64,000 nucleotides of DNA, from contig OZ316898.1 of the NCBI GenBank assembly GCA_973895155.1, positions 19,220,001-19,284,000 of the forward strand, given 5' to 3'. Position 1 is the first letter of the stretch, and every line of letters begins with the position of its first letter. The translations under genes and the position numbers were made by a program. This document shows, in pieces, positions 35,401 through 47,458 of this stretch. Source of the stretch: Marsupella aquatica (taxonomy: Eukaryota; Marchantiophyta). The notes under the pieces are model-generated. The model saw nothing but the letters and a program-made list of their open reading frames with translations, searched no databases and was not told where the DNA came from.

Positions 35401-37026
35401 CGGAAAAGAAACGCTCAAGGAGAGGTAATTCAGTACAAAGCACGACTGGTTGCTAAAGGCTATACGCAAATCCCAGAACGTGACTTTGACCTTACTTACT
35501 CACCTGTGATGGATTCGATAACTTATAGATACATGATAGCGTTTGCACTTACGCACAAATTGACACTAAACATACTAGATGTCATCACAGCCTACCTTTA
35601 TGGCATATTGGACACTACAATCTACATGAAGGCTCCTCCTGAGTTAATCACACGAATGACATTTCGAATTCAGGGGGAGAATAAACATAATACAAACCCT
35701 GATCTACAATCAGGGTTAACAAGGAAAACTCCTATAGAGTACCTTCTAAAGCATGCACATGAAAACGAACCTTCAGTTCTTCATGAATTACAGGTGCCGA
35801 GTGCACATCAAGCGAGAAGTCGACTTCCCAGATCTGCTATACAGACAAAACAATTGGCAGTCCAAGTACTGCGATCCCTATATGGGCTCAAACAAAGTGG
35901 CCGAACCTGGTATAAAAGATTTAAGGCAGAGATGCTAGCTCTGAACTTCGTCAATAACGACATTGCTCCCTGTCTTTTTCTTAAACAACATGACATAGAT
36001 TACATAATCGTCGCTATTTATGTAGACGATATTAACATCTTCGGTACACCTACAATAGTTAAAGAAACAATGCCAACATTGAAAACAACATTTCAAATGC
36101 GAGATCTAGGAGAACCCAAGTACTATCTTGGACTTCAATTTGACTATGTGCAGGGCGGCATACTTATTAATCAAGCGACTTATGCAAGAAATATTGTAAA
36201 GCAGTTCAACATGGATAAAGCTCATCCAGTGAGCACTCCAATGGAACTGAGATCTCTGGACCCGAATCGAGATACATTCAAGAAATGCACAGAAACAGAG
36301 CAGATACTTGGAGCAGAAAAACCCTATCTTTCAGCAATTGGTGCGCTCATGTACTTAGCGAATCACACACGCCCTGACATTTCATTCGCTGTTAATCTTC
36401 TTGCTCGTCATAGTTCGCAACCAACAATAAGACACTGGAATGGCGTAAAGCGAATTTTTCGATACATACAGGGCACACTTGACTTGGGATTGTTCTTTCC
36501 CAACGATGCTCCTTCTGAACTCATCGGATTTGCTGATGCTGGATACCTTTCGGACCCGGATGACGCTAAATCGCAAACCGGGTATGTATTTCTCCAAGGC
36601 AGCACCGCGATATCTTGGCGAAGCTCCAAACAGACCCTCACGACAACGTCCTTGAACCATGCAGAAATCATTGCCCTTTACGAAGCAAGTCGTGAGTGTA
36701 TCTGGCTCAGGCAGCTCATTGATCACATTAATCAGCATACAGGTCGTCCACTTCTCAACGCTCCAACAACTATCTACGAGGACAATCGCCCTTGCGTCGA
36801 TCAAGTTACACAAGGCTTTATCAAAGGAGATCGGATAAAGCACATTGCCCCCAAATTTTTCTACACTCACGAACAGCATGGCGATCAGATTCAAGTTCAT
36901 TGGATTGCAAGTAAAGATAATCGCGCAGATCTCTTCACTAAGCCCCTCCCACCTTCAGTTCACCACGATCACACACATGGTATCGGGATGCGTCGTCTAT
37001 CTACTCTACTACAAACTCAAAGCTAG
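32407..37026 (+). pseudogene. Copia family B gag-pol polyprotein with one in-frame stop
   Basis: Residues 1-848 (32407-34953) hold a UBN2-like gag, an Arg/Gly-rich tract (about residues 200-265), a CCHC knuckle CFQCGTKGHLQKEC, a protease IVDSGTSHSIL, a pre-integrase finger in which the first Cys of CxxC appears to be Tyr (YLACSQGK), and an integrase with LHADVCGP, RVDNAGEF and the Glu of NGIAEYLIKRLQ. One TGA (34951-34953) interrupts the frame. The same frame then continues through reverse transcriptase (YVDDINIFG) and RNase H to 37026. No frameshift was seen over 4.6 kb, so this copy died recently or its stop is read through. Confidence 0.88.
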
Positions 37027-37285
37027 AACTAAAACTCTCGAAACTGCACGAAACTTTCACTATAAAGTTCTCATTAGATTACCCTAAATGTATTTTTCCC
37101 CTTACGCTTGAGCAATATTTCGATGACCTTATTACTTGTACAGTAGTGGCACTCTTTCTTTCAGAAGAAAGCGGGAAAGTTTTAATGAGGCCATACTACT
37201 TATAAGGATCAAATAATTAACACTTAGAGTTACAATCTCCATAGAGTGGTTCTTTTTCTAATCACTTTAAAGAACCAAGGGGGAG

Positions 37286-37452
37286 TGTTATAAGATGTAG
37301 ATTACACTCTAAGTGACAATTAGGAGTTAGGGCAGTTACATAACTGCCCATCGATGTAACCCATATGTTCTTACACTCCTAAGAGAAGCGTGATCATTTG
37401 TTGGTGAATACATTGAATGAAACAGTATGTATTTTCCAAACTAGACTCACAA
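37286..37452 (+). repeat. Start of the 3' LTR of Copia family B
   Basis: TGTTATAAGATGTAGATTAC follows the polypurine tract directly. The right boundary cannot be fixed without a second LTR. Confidence 0.45.
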
Positions 37453-38218
37453 GAATTTTACCACCAAAATCTAAGTGCGCATATCTTATATGATATTCTC
37501 ACAATTGTATAAACCTTGAAATATGCACTTTATAAAAGTAGTCAAAATCAAACTCATCGATCAAAGTTTAAGTCAAACTCAAAGTTTTACAAAATATAAC
37601 CCAACTTAAGCCCTGGAAGTGGTTTCAAATTCTACGAGTCCCTCTATTTACCTAGTGTAATCCAAAGGGACCTCTTCCCCTTCCTCGGTTCCGGAAGTCC
37701 CTACTGTCAATTCTGGAACAATTGTGGCATCGTCAACCACGCTATCCTCTCTAGCCTGAGGAATGTCTTCCTCACTCTCCTCATCCGTCTCCCCCTGTCC
37801 GTCTTCCTCTTCAATGTTATCTGCAAGGTTAAGAATCCTCCCTTTCAACACACTGCTTTGTCACTCGTCAATCTCAATGGCAACGCAATGTCTCCCCATG
37901 GCCAAGGAGGAGGTTGTCCCAGTCCCTGATCTTGAACAAATATCCAAAACCCAGTCTCCAACCTGACTAAAATGACTCACTTCCCAATCTAACAATGCAC
38001 GTGGTTTCTGATAGACATTCATTGCCTTGTTATCCCCGTTGTGTTTCAGCTTCTTAGTCACAGCTGCGCATACAACCACATTGTTCCTTGATTCATTTCT
38101 GTCAAAATTGAAGTGCTCCAATGACCGTTTACCATCCTGGCTGTGAAAGCCAATTGTAAAGCACTCAAAGTTGTTGTTCAATCTTGGTCCACCAGCATTC
38201 TTCACATTATCCTTAACC

Positions 38219-38325
38219 CTGAAAAGTCACAAAAAGTCAAGGAGTCATTTAAACTTAGAAACATGGTTCATGAAATCATGAACAACTAATAATTGTTTTT
38301 TTCAAAAACAAATATAATTTCGTAC
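38219..38325 (-). other. Intron in the ParB-methyltransferase pseudogene
   Basis: Minus strand GTACGA donor after TGTGTG and acceptor TTTTCAG before GGTTAAGG, 107 bases. Removal joins QNCVW to VKDNVKNAGG in frame. Confidence 0.7.
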
Positions 38326-38800
38326 CACACACAATTCTGGAACCCTCCATTACACTCCGCTTTCAAAACCGTCTTGATGGCCTCATATTGGTCAAGGCTG
38401 TGGTGAATGATAATACGCCACAACTTGGCAGTAGTAGCCACCTTGAACGATTGGACCATTTTGTGATCTCCTCAATTCCCCATCCAATAGTGTCCTCATG
38501 AAGACATCCAGGCAAAGCAAACCCGTAGGGAATATCCACTAAAGCTAATGTGTAAGCCCGACCCGGAACCACCTCGTGTAATCGCTGAGCATCATGAGTA
38601 AAAATATCATAGTGCACATCACCAAACTCTGGATGCTCAAAAGAATTTGGATGAAGTTCCCCCTCTTGGGTTTGCCGACTAGAAGTCTTCATGGATAGCC
38701 AATTTTGCGCTTGCACAATATGCGCATTGAATTTGTCCGGGAAGGACTTGAGATCTTTGCCTTCCTCATCTCCCTTCTTTTTCCGGGAGGTGGTATCTTT

Positions 38801-38890
38801 CTACAAAAGGGAACCTTACAATTAGAAACAAGGATTCCAAATATTAAATGAATTCAAACAATCATTCAAAGAAAGGTGACAGAATCTTAC
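38801..38890 (-). other. Intron in the ParB-methyltransferase pseudogene
   Basis: Minus strand GTAAGATTC donor after CACATGG and acceptor CCTTTTGTAG before AAAGATACC, 90 bases. Removal joins VFHTW to KDTTSRKKK in frame. Confidence 0.8.
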
Positions 38891-39103
38891 CCATGTGTGG
38901 AAAACAGGTACGAAATTCTTAAGCACATTGTCTATGCAATGCTCAGGGTACTTGGTTTTACAACCTGACCAACTCTCCTCGTGTAGACACGTGAGGAAGG
39001 CCTTCTGCACCTGCATGTGAAATTTGTGTCGAGTAAATTTGTGACCCATTTCCTGTAAAGAGAGTTCTTTAGTAAGAACTCTCTGTAACACTGGGAAAAT
39101 CAT

Positions 39104-40428
39104 GGCCTGGAAGGAACTCCCAATGAGATGGCACAGCTTGCGAGGTTTCACTACTGAGCACCGAGCACTTGCACACTCATTCCTAGAATACCTGTGGAAC
39201 ACCAATGAATGTAGGACTGACTTTTACCTATATGCCAAACAGTGGAGGTGGGCTGACAAAACAGAGAAGTTGAAGGATTTCAGGGTGGATAACTATCGTG
39301 TTTATGAATTCCTGCGGCCCAAAAGTTCAAATCATGGTCGCCTTAACCGGATCTGGTCCATTTCTCGACCTGAATTGAGCCCGGGTATGCAACTCCCCTT
39401 TTTATAAGGCAAGTTTTTAATTCCTTATAATGGCCTTATATCCAATTGACCATCTTAGATTTCATTTTAGTCTACTAAAGTCTTGTACCTCTGAACTCAA
39501 GGAATCCAAAAATGTAACTTAAAAAAAAAACCAAACATGTTTTGATGTACAAAAAGTTGATCAAAACCAAATTATATGGGTTTTTTTTAATACAGGGGTC
39601 TACAACCAAACTAGCCAGCTTTTTAGGATTTTTATTAAAATTTTAAAAATCTTTTAATAAAAATTACAACATGTATAGGAATATTTTAAAATTTCATATG
39701 GAAAATGAAGGAAACCAAACCTTTTATATGACTTGAAAATTTTAAAAAGTGGGAAACCCAGGTTTTTTCAAATTTTAATTATTTTGTATAGCCAACTTTT
39801 TAGTCCATATAAAAATGTAGACCCCTGTCTATTATATAAGAGTTGCGTACCCGGGGAATTGAGATGGAACTTGGGGTGGTCTAGACTGTGGGGCTCTGAT
39901 CTGCCAACCAGGGGCAAGACATTCATCTGGAGAATTATTGTTGGGGGTCTATTCACGGGTGCTAGGGCACTTAGAATTGGTGTGAGCAATGGTGATTGCA
40001 AGGTGTGTAGCAGTACCTTAGAGACCATCCCCCACATGTTCTTTGGATGTGCATTTGCTGTGAGGTGCTGGGGACTCTACCACTGCTTCTTACGTGAGCT
40101 AGGCTTACCAATCGGACAAGGGCTGCTGACTTTGTTGGACTCTGCTTATGGGAGGGACCCTGAGCAGATTGCCAAACTATTTGTCTTGCAACAGATTTTA
40201 TGGAGGTTGTGGCTTGGCAGGAACTCCCATATGTTCAATGCAGGTGGTAGACGTACATTTGATATGGACCTAGTGCTTTCCGAGGCTGCTGAGTGCTTGA
40301 ATGCTATGAGCAGATGCTCACCCCTTGGTAGAAAGAACACCCGGTTGTGCTGGGCAAAAGATAGGATTGACAGTTTACGTAGGCTCTGGTTTAGTGATGG
40401 CAAGGGCTGTATTTCGACTGGTGGATGA
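39104..40428 (+). pseudogene. LINE C-terminal segment with zf-RVT domain
   Basis: After the MITE-like insert, 39856-40428 reads LRWNLGWSRLWGSDLPTRGKTFIWRI, then a zinc-binding pattern CKVCSSTLETIPHMFFGC, then a helical tail. This is the zf-RVT domain found at the end of plant LINE reverse transcriptases. The part before the insert (39104-39385) is in another frame and carries NHGRLNRIWSISRPEL. Confidence 0.7.
39386..39849. mobile_element. MITE or fold-back element inside the LINE
   Basis: Starts TATGCAACTCCCC and ends GAGTTGCGTA. The inverted similarity continues inward (CAGGGGTCTACA at 39594 and TGTAGACCCCTG at 39818). CCCGGG flanks it on both sides (39380-39385 and 39850-39855). The interior is AT-rich with no gene. 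The superfamily is not assigned. Confidence 0.65.
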
Positions 40429-42323
40429 CCCTATGCCCACAAATGGATTAGAATGCGTGATTAGGTCTTAGTTGTGGTCCTGACAAGAGACCCCCTCTTC
40501 TCATTTGCTACTGCTATTCTCTCCAGACTTGCTGGTTTTGGTTTGTCTTGGTGATGGCTTCTTTTGTACCCCTTGTGTTCCCCCCCCCCCCAAGGGGGGG
40601 ATGTCTTGTTTTGCTGTGTGGCTTGTTTGCCCTGCCCGTGGGGTTTTTCGCGGGGTAAAACTATTTATTAAAAAAATCAATTCCAAGGAACAGTGGGCAA
40701 ATCATATCATGATCTTTCAAGACCTGCATGTGTCTCCACTCTATTAATTTCATGTCCTCATAAGGCAATTTGGCATCTCCAGACTTAGAGACTTTCTTCT
40801 TGCCCTTGTCTCCTTTTTGACCTTTGATCTCACACATCTCCCACTTGTCACAAATCTGCCTCACAAATGACCACACAGGATCTTGTCGGAATGCCAACTG
40901 AAATAGGTTATCGTTGGCATTAAGAACCTCAACATCCTTTCGCACACCCCAATCCTTGAGATTGATTTCAGTAGCACACTCTTTCTTCAAATCCTGGTTG
41001 GACGACAATTCATTCTCCACAAATCTCATGTGAATATAATTTACTCTTTGGATTGTCGTCATCTATTGTTGAAATTCATAATCAATATTGTGACTCCACG
41101 CCAGGTTTCTTGCCTCTTGCACACTCAATCCTGCAAATATCCAAGATTGCACTCTCCAAAATGCCTTGTTGTTAGGGAATTGAAGAGCAAGGTTTGCTCT
41201 AGCACAGGCTAAATGGTTGCCCCCAATCACATAATAATGGTAATCAGATTTCCTTGAAAAATCAAAGTCTTGCCTAGTAGCACACTCCTTCGGATCCACC
41301 AAGAGGACAAACGGAGCTGCAAGTGGACTGGCACCTATAGTCTTCATCCGCAAGGTCAATTGGGTCAAGAAATATGGTTGGATGTGTCGGACCTGGTAAA
41401 TGGGCAAGCCCACAGCCTTCTCTCTCATTGGAGGGTAAAGTTGACCAATGTCAACGGTCACGGTCTCCTCTTGAACACCACATCTTCCCAGAATCTCCTC
41501 ATGGTACAATACTCGTGCATCCATTGACATTGATTGAGCCTTTTTCTCCAAATGCGTTGGAATTTTCTTCAAAGTCTTCTTTTTTGACTTTGGAGCACTG
41601 GGCTCGGCAGGCTCAGGAGTCATAGCAGGTCGCTTCTTTGAAGTAGTGCGAGTTCCAGTTGTACCTTGTGCTGACCCACCAGTCAAAGCTGTTCCCTGGG
41701 ATGATCTGCCAACTTGAGATCCCCCTCCAGATGCTGCTGCTTCCCGGGAGGTTGTAGGCGCTACCACGGTCAAAATGTCATCGGGGTAAAATGCTAGGCC
41801 TGGATCCAGAAGGAACACCGAAAGCCCCAGATTTGGGTGGATGACTTACCCCCTTCTCTGCCAATCTTTTCCGGAGAATCTCTCTCAATTTTTGGATTGC
41901 ACTCTTTAAAGTGCTAGCGTGAAATTCAAACACAAAACCAGAAATCTTTCCCGTAATGTCGTGGTAACGTTCCTCACTCAAAACAGACTTGACAGTCTCA
42001 ATGATGCTATCGATGTCCTCATCAAGATAGCAGGTGGCAACTGTTCCGGAAAACCTCTCCACATCCATGACAATCAAAGTCGATGTTTCCTTCGTTGTGA
42101 TCAACATGTTCACAACTTCGTCGCCCCGTCAAAATACATCAATGCGGCCATAATTGACCCACCCTAATGCCCCCGATGGAAGCCCCTCAAATACACACAG
42201 CATTAGGAAGGGCTTCTTCCATGTTTCCATCCCTAAGGAAATCGTGCAGGATGAGTTGTGGAAGTCCGTCAAAGGATGGCGCAAAAAGATGTCATCCACC
42301 AGCTCTTCCTGCGACATTGTCAT

Positions 42324-43409
42324 GTTTCCGCCTGATCTTCAAACCTGAGAACATACCACAAAATCAGTCCACTTCAACCCCAACCTGTGAGACAAAGTGC
42401 CACAGAACCAAAGAATGTGCCAACAAATGGCTACTAAATCCGTGTCCTTACGGATCTAACAACTCTCTCGGCCACCCCAGGACTCCTATCATGAATTCAT
42501 GAAGGGAGTCTCCCTCTCGCACCAACCTTCATGAATTCATGAGGGGAGTCTCCTCTCTCTTTGCATGTACACTTCAGAGATGCAGAAGGGTATTAGAAAT
42601 GGGGTTCGGAGGGAGGGTGACGTGAAGAAATCACCCAGGGTCTAAATTACTACCTAAAATAGGGTCAAAATGAAGCGCCACCACGACAACTCGCGACACG
42701 TCGCCAATGAGTGCTGAAAATGGCACGAAATTGGACAGCGAGATTGTTTTTCACTCTTTTAGAAAGGAAATCCAAATGACATCGAGTGAAAAATGAATGG
42801 GCTGCCTCGTGTTCCTTGGTTATACATACTAATCACGGATGAGGCACGACTTAGTAAAATTAACCCCAAATCCTCGGGGGTTTCACTTCCACAAAAATGG
42901 CATATCACGTGCGACAAAGTATAGGGTCATTTTATTGGTTCAAAGGGAAGACTTAAGAATTTTTTGAGAAGAACAATAGGGTCTTTTAAATCCAATTTTG
43001 AAACTTATAAGAACATTAGGGTCCTTATAACCAAATTTTTGGAATATTCCAAGAATATTCCAACTTTATAGGGGTTGAAAAAATAAAAAAAATTCTTACA
43101 TTTTAGGGGGTCCGAGGCCTAAAAACGTCGCAGGTGATGGGGAGGCATCCGTATAGTGAGACCCCCGAGCCCAAATCATGATAAATCAATGTTTTTGGGC
43201 CAATCATTCATGAATATTTTGGGGTATTAACGGGAAAAAGTTTGTAAATTTCATGAATATTTGATATTTTTGAAGTTAAGAAGTCCCAACAATCCGTGAA
43301 AAACTATAAATAAGCTCGTTTATTCATGACTCTTGGTCATTATTTTGAGGAGATTTGTTAGATTTTACTGATTTTTTGAGTTTCTTGTCAATTTGCACTA
43401 GTTTTTCCA
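42324..43409. promoter_or_regulatory. Shared upstream region of the two divergent decayed genes, with palindromes
   Basis: About 1.1 kb separates the two gene starts. The perfect 14-base palindrome TCATGAATTCATGA occurs at 42489-42502 and 42529-42542, 40 bases apart, each followed by GGGAGTCTCC. The same palindrome recurs in the plus-strand gene at 43759-43772, and its 12-base core at 48830-48841. Further ATTCATGAATATT sequences lie near 43208 and 43252. No promoter element was fixed. Confidence 0.45.
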
Positions 43410-44974
43410 ATGGCGGCATGTTACGAATCAGATGATTATTTAGATGGAGTTTCTGATGATGTTTCATTGTCGGATGGCCCCTGCACAGTGGTTGGCCTAG
43501 ATATCCCTGGAATAACTACTGTTTTAGATATGCCACCCCCACCCCTATGAGCAAGTTAAAAAGTACTCCTTTACGACTTGCAATTAGTGGGAAGAAATCA
43601 TTGGTCGGTGGTAAGGAGAGGTCAGGGAGCTCCTCTAACTCGTTGGAGAGTATTGGTCCCCTTGGATGTCAAGTTGTATCTCCTTTGTCACCAACAAAGG
43701 ACAAATTGGGGAGTAATATGGAAGGTTCAATGCCTATTCGGATGTATGGGAAACGGTCTCATGAATTCATGAAGACTGGATTTGGAAAGACGAAGAGGAC
43801 ACTAAGTGGGGCAAACGACAGAGATTTTTGCAGTCTCCAAAGTGTTCAACGGCTGAAGCAAATGCCAAAAAGTAAAACCTTTGGTAAGCCAACGTCGGAA
43901 ACATTTCACAGGGGGATGAGGGAAGAAACTAGATGACCAGTGCTATTGAAAAGTATTCCAGAAAGGAATTCTAATGTGCGTTCCTCATTTTTACCTGGGA
44001 GTCATGGTGTTGGGGTAGGGAGGGGATCAAGTCACGGAAACGCAAATAGGGAAACCAACCTGGTGGAGAGGGCCCCTAGGAAAATATTGAAAGGGTCCCT
44101 ACACGGTAATGGAGGGATTTCTGAAATACGCCCAGGTATTCCAAGGCTGCATAGAGTGAAGGAAGAGCCTCCATCTCCGAAGGCTGCAAGTCTGGAATCT
44201 CGGGATGTTCAGAAGAAAATGTTGGTGACCATTTCATCATTGAATGATAGCGAGTCTTCAGAGAGTGAGGAGGATGATGATGTTCTGGTGGCATCTAGTC
44301 GTTACAAACGTACGAGCAACGCCACTTTGTGTGAAACAAAGTTGAAAGAGGAGGATATCAAGAAAACAAATAGTAAGTATTGTTGTCAGAGTCATTGTCT
44401 CCTAAGTCTATCTCCAAAAGAAATTCGTGAGGCGCGTTCTAAATTTTTGAGGCAGAAATCTTAGGATCGATCTTTATCTTTGCAGTGGCTTATAAAGCGA
44501 GATGGAAATGAAGGAGGGAGGCAAACTATATGTTACACGTTTGGTCAAAAGAGTATTTGTCGGAAAGCTTTCAAGCTTATATTTTGCGTTGGCAATCAGA
44601 GATTAAATAGAATTTTGAAATTAGACAACCAAGACTTAGGATATTCTAAACCAGTTGGACGCCCTCCATCTATTAAAAGATTAGTCTTGGTCAGTTGGCT
44701 TAGGTCGTTTTTGAGACACGCGTGGAAACATTGCCAAATAAAGAAGTTTCACATTTACCGGATAATTATTCAAAGCTAGAGGTATGGAAGATCTACGACT
44801 CCAACTATGCCAAGATTGATGAATCATCAAAAATATCCTATCGAAAATTCTTGAAAGTCTGGGTTCAAGAATTTGGTCATGTGAAGATTCCTCCAGTCAA
44901 TCGATTCAGTGCTTGCGCGGATTGCGAGGATTTCAAATCAATTCGGGACAAAGCTATCTCGAAGACCGAAAAGA

Positions 44975-45073
44975 GTAAGTTACTTACAAGTTTGACAAGT
45001 TTTTTGTTTCAAGAATATGGCTTAGCACATTATTTCTATGTTTTTTGAAGAAACTAACAAGTTGTTTTTCTAG
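44975..45073 (+). other. Probable intron in the DUF7869-like pseudogene
   Basis: GTAAGT donor after CCGAAAAGA and acceptor GTTGTTTTTCTAG before GGCAAGGGG, 99 bases, between the FSACADC block and the VIDGMDQKK block. Confidence 0.75.
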
Positions 45074-45531
45074 GGCAAGGGGAGATTATGTTACAAAAAT
45101 ATAGAGACCAACAATTCAAAGAACGTGAGAAACTCGCAAAGCATCGTAAGAAATGTTTTTCAAATCCTGATAAATATTTGGGAGTTGTCATTGATGGGAT
45201 GGATCAGAAGAAGACAAGGTTGCCTCATTGGCCGCAGCCCCCAAAATCGGTGGACGAAACATGTTTGATCCAAATACACGTTGTCGAATGCCTGGTTTTC
45301 AATGGTGCACTATTTTCAAGAGTGTTTCTTAATTATCCTATATTGCATAATGATGGAAACTTGACAGTCACAATCCTACAAAGGGTGTTTCACGAATGGG
45401 AAGAAATGCCTGGTGGCTTGCCGCCTGTTCTCTATGTTCAACTTGATAATACCAGTAGAGAAAATAAAAATAATTTACTCTTTGCCTATATATCTTCATA
45501 TGTTGATTCGAAGAAAGGTTTTTTGGAAAAT

Positions 45532-47458
45532 CACTAGTACATATTTAGCTGATTTCCGATGCTCAATTTTTGCAAACAATCGGCGTTCGATTCTTTTAGA
45601 ATCGGAAATTCCCATTATCACAAAATGGCAATATGCCATACTCTCAGCTTCGGATATCTTCATTTCCGATGTAATTAACAACGAACCTTTCTGATGCGCT
45701 AAAAAACGGATCATATCCGTTACAAAATACATCGGATCCCCTAACAAAAAATTTGATTGATATGTCCGATGGTTTTTGTAACGGAAATGATGTGCGTTTC
45801 AATATTGATCGGAAAAGTTTCGTAGTTGATAAGAACGGATATTATATCCGATTGTGGTAAAATGGCAAAGTCCGATGTTGAGAGAATGGGAAAGTTTGAT
45901 GCTGGGAGAATAGGAAAGTCCGATGCTAGTAGAATGGGAAATTTTCATTTTGGCAAAATGACAAATTCCTATTGTGTTAGATGGGGCATGTAGTTGCACC
46001 GACATACTCTTCCTAGAAAAGAGGATACAATCATTCTTGCATGTTTGAATGACTTCATACTTGAGGCAAATGGACTTAATTGAATGTTGTTCTTGCCTCC
46101 TTCCAAGACCCCAAAATATTGTTCCCTTTTGGCAATGTTTGCTCAACATGCAAAATCAAAAATTTATCATCTAAAAGGAGATTGCTTGTCCCATGTAGTC
46201 TTTGTTGCAAGTCCAACAACAACATAGTTGATGAAAGATGAGACAATCGGGAGCTGCCCTTGACGCCAAGGCTTTGGAAGGACCAAAATCTTAATCTTCC
46301 ATAACTAATAAACTATAATGATCTCATGTCAAGTCGGATGGAGGAGGGCTTTATTATTCACGAATGACCCCAAATTTCTATTGATTGCTCCAAGGGAATG
46401 TAAGAGGGTAATCGTAATTATAGATCACTCGATGCAAACCTGCAATATCATGAAAGAGCAAAACTGGGATTTATTAGTCTAATGCCACACTTTTGTGGCA
46501 TAATCACTACATTGTCACTCTTTTTATTGTATTTATAAGTCTGCCACTTGTTTGAGTCATCGGTTAAGAAAAGTAACTCAGATTAACTACCTAAGATCCG
46601 ATGTTTGAGATTTCTTTTGGTCTTCCCATTGGATGGTCGTTGCTTCTCTCACGGTTACATTTTGAACCCTCAGTATAGTTTGCGGAGGGGTGGGTCGGCT
46701 AATCCATTTCTCCTCCCCTCCATTTCTCTATCACCATAGTCGAGGCGCACTGGCTGCGTCTGTGCTCCACCCTTGCCACTATCGTTGCTTCCTCATTTCC
46801 CTGGCCCGGGCTGTGTTGTCATTGACCCTAGTTGCCTCTAGCTTGGCTGGGGCTGCATTGTTGCATGTTGCCTGTTGGCCTCTCCCGACTCTGCCCAGCT
46901 TAGGTCCAAATTATGGGTCTTAATAAATTTAGAAGTGTATAAAATCCCTAAACACTTCAAGTCAAACAATAAAAGTGTTAACCTTGCATGTACATTGTGA
47001 GGGATAAGAACCACAAAGTTAAGCTCATGTTGGAGGAATAGCAATTGGGATGGGTGACCACTTAGTTGAGGAATGAAGAGTTGAAATGTCAAAGGAGATG
47101 GGCACCTCGCTCGTGGTTGCAAAATGAACGTAAATATACAAAGGAAGAGATGAGTGACTTGAGCACCCCGCGTCCGCTCCAATGTGTATCCCATTTTTAT
47201 TGTTTTGCTCTTTCCCATTCTCCCAGCATCGGACTTTCCCATTCTCCCAACATTGGACTTTCCCATTCTCTTAGCATCGGACTTTCCCATTCTTTCAATA
47301 TCGGACTTTCCGATATAAGTCCAATTGTCGATATCCGATACTTTTATCATGGCATGTTACGATGCCGGCAAAATTGGATGTATGGTTTTTTCATATTTTG
47401 TTTTACAAAGACGTCCAATGTGGAGAGAATTGGAAAAAGGAGGTAAAATGTACTAGTG
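45532..47458. mobile_element. Non-autonomous CACTA (EnSpm/CMC) transposon
   Basis: The 1927-base element begins CACTAGTACAT and ends with the exact complement ATGTACTAGTG. A 3-base target duplication AAT flanks it (45529-45531 and 47459-47461). Subterminal repeats typical of the superfamily are present: GGGAAAGTCCGATGCTGGGAGAAT variants at about 45862-45950 and the inverted set at 47211-47315, with many TCCGAT motifs. No transposase is encoded, so it moved by means of an autonomous relative. It sits between the second and third acidic blocks of the DUF7869-like gene. Confidence 0.93.

Larger units (their letters stand above)
32407..37452 (+). mobile_element. Copia LTR retrotransposon, family B, 5' LTR not found
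   Basis: A single long polyprotein frame (32407-37026) with gag, protease, integrase, reverse transcriptase and RNase H in Copia order is followed by a polypurine tract AAGGGGGAG (37277-37285) and the start of a 3' LTR, TGTTATAAGATG, at 37286. The LTR end near 37452 is a guess. No matching 5' LTR was seen upstream. The sequence is unrelated to family A beyond the shared domains. Confidence 0.82.
39104..40688 (+). mobile_element. 5'-truncated LINE inserted in the ParB-methyltransferase gene
   Basis: The insertion is bounded by AACACTGGGAAAATCAT (39087-39103) and AACAGTGGGCAAATCAT (40689-40705), a 17-base target duplication with two differences. Taking one copy restores the host frame across the junction. 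It ends in an A-rich tail (TTATTAAAAAAATCAATTCC). The coding part is the C-terminal end of a LINE polyprotein, and a MITE-like insert sits inside. Confidence 0.85.
37648..42323 (-). pseudogene. ParB-like domain plus DNA amino-methyltransferase (beta class) gene, decayed and interrupted
   Basis: Read on the minus strand from 42323, an unknown N-terminal part (to about 41780) and a Ser/Gly/Lys-rich linker lead to a ParB/sulfiredoxin-like domain at about 41430-41063 (LPIYQVRHIQPYFL, APFVLLVDPKEC, YYVIGGNHLACARANL). A middle region (41062-40700 and 39103-38891) precedes a methyltransferase: motif IV LVDIPYGFA (about 38530) comes before the SAM-binding motif I WVLDICSRSGTGTT (about 37920), the permuted order of beta-class N6-adenine/N4-cytosine enzymes. 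Two spliceosomal-type introns are present. Defects are TGA at 42129, a frameshift near 41800, TAG at 41063, an inserted LINE, a frameshift near 38460 and TGA at about 37861. Motif I has Arg where Gly is usual. It ends in an acidic tail. ParB-methyltransferase fusions are known to me from bacteria and phages; here it is intron-containing. Confidence 0.65.

Noticed and set aside
37648-42323. Bacterial contamination as the source of the ParB-methyltransferase
   Set aside because: Two short GT-AG introns and insertion of a plant-type LINE with target duplication place it in the nuclear genome.
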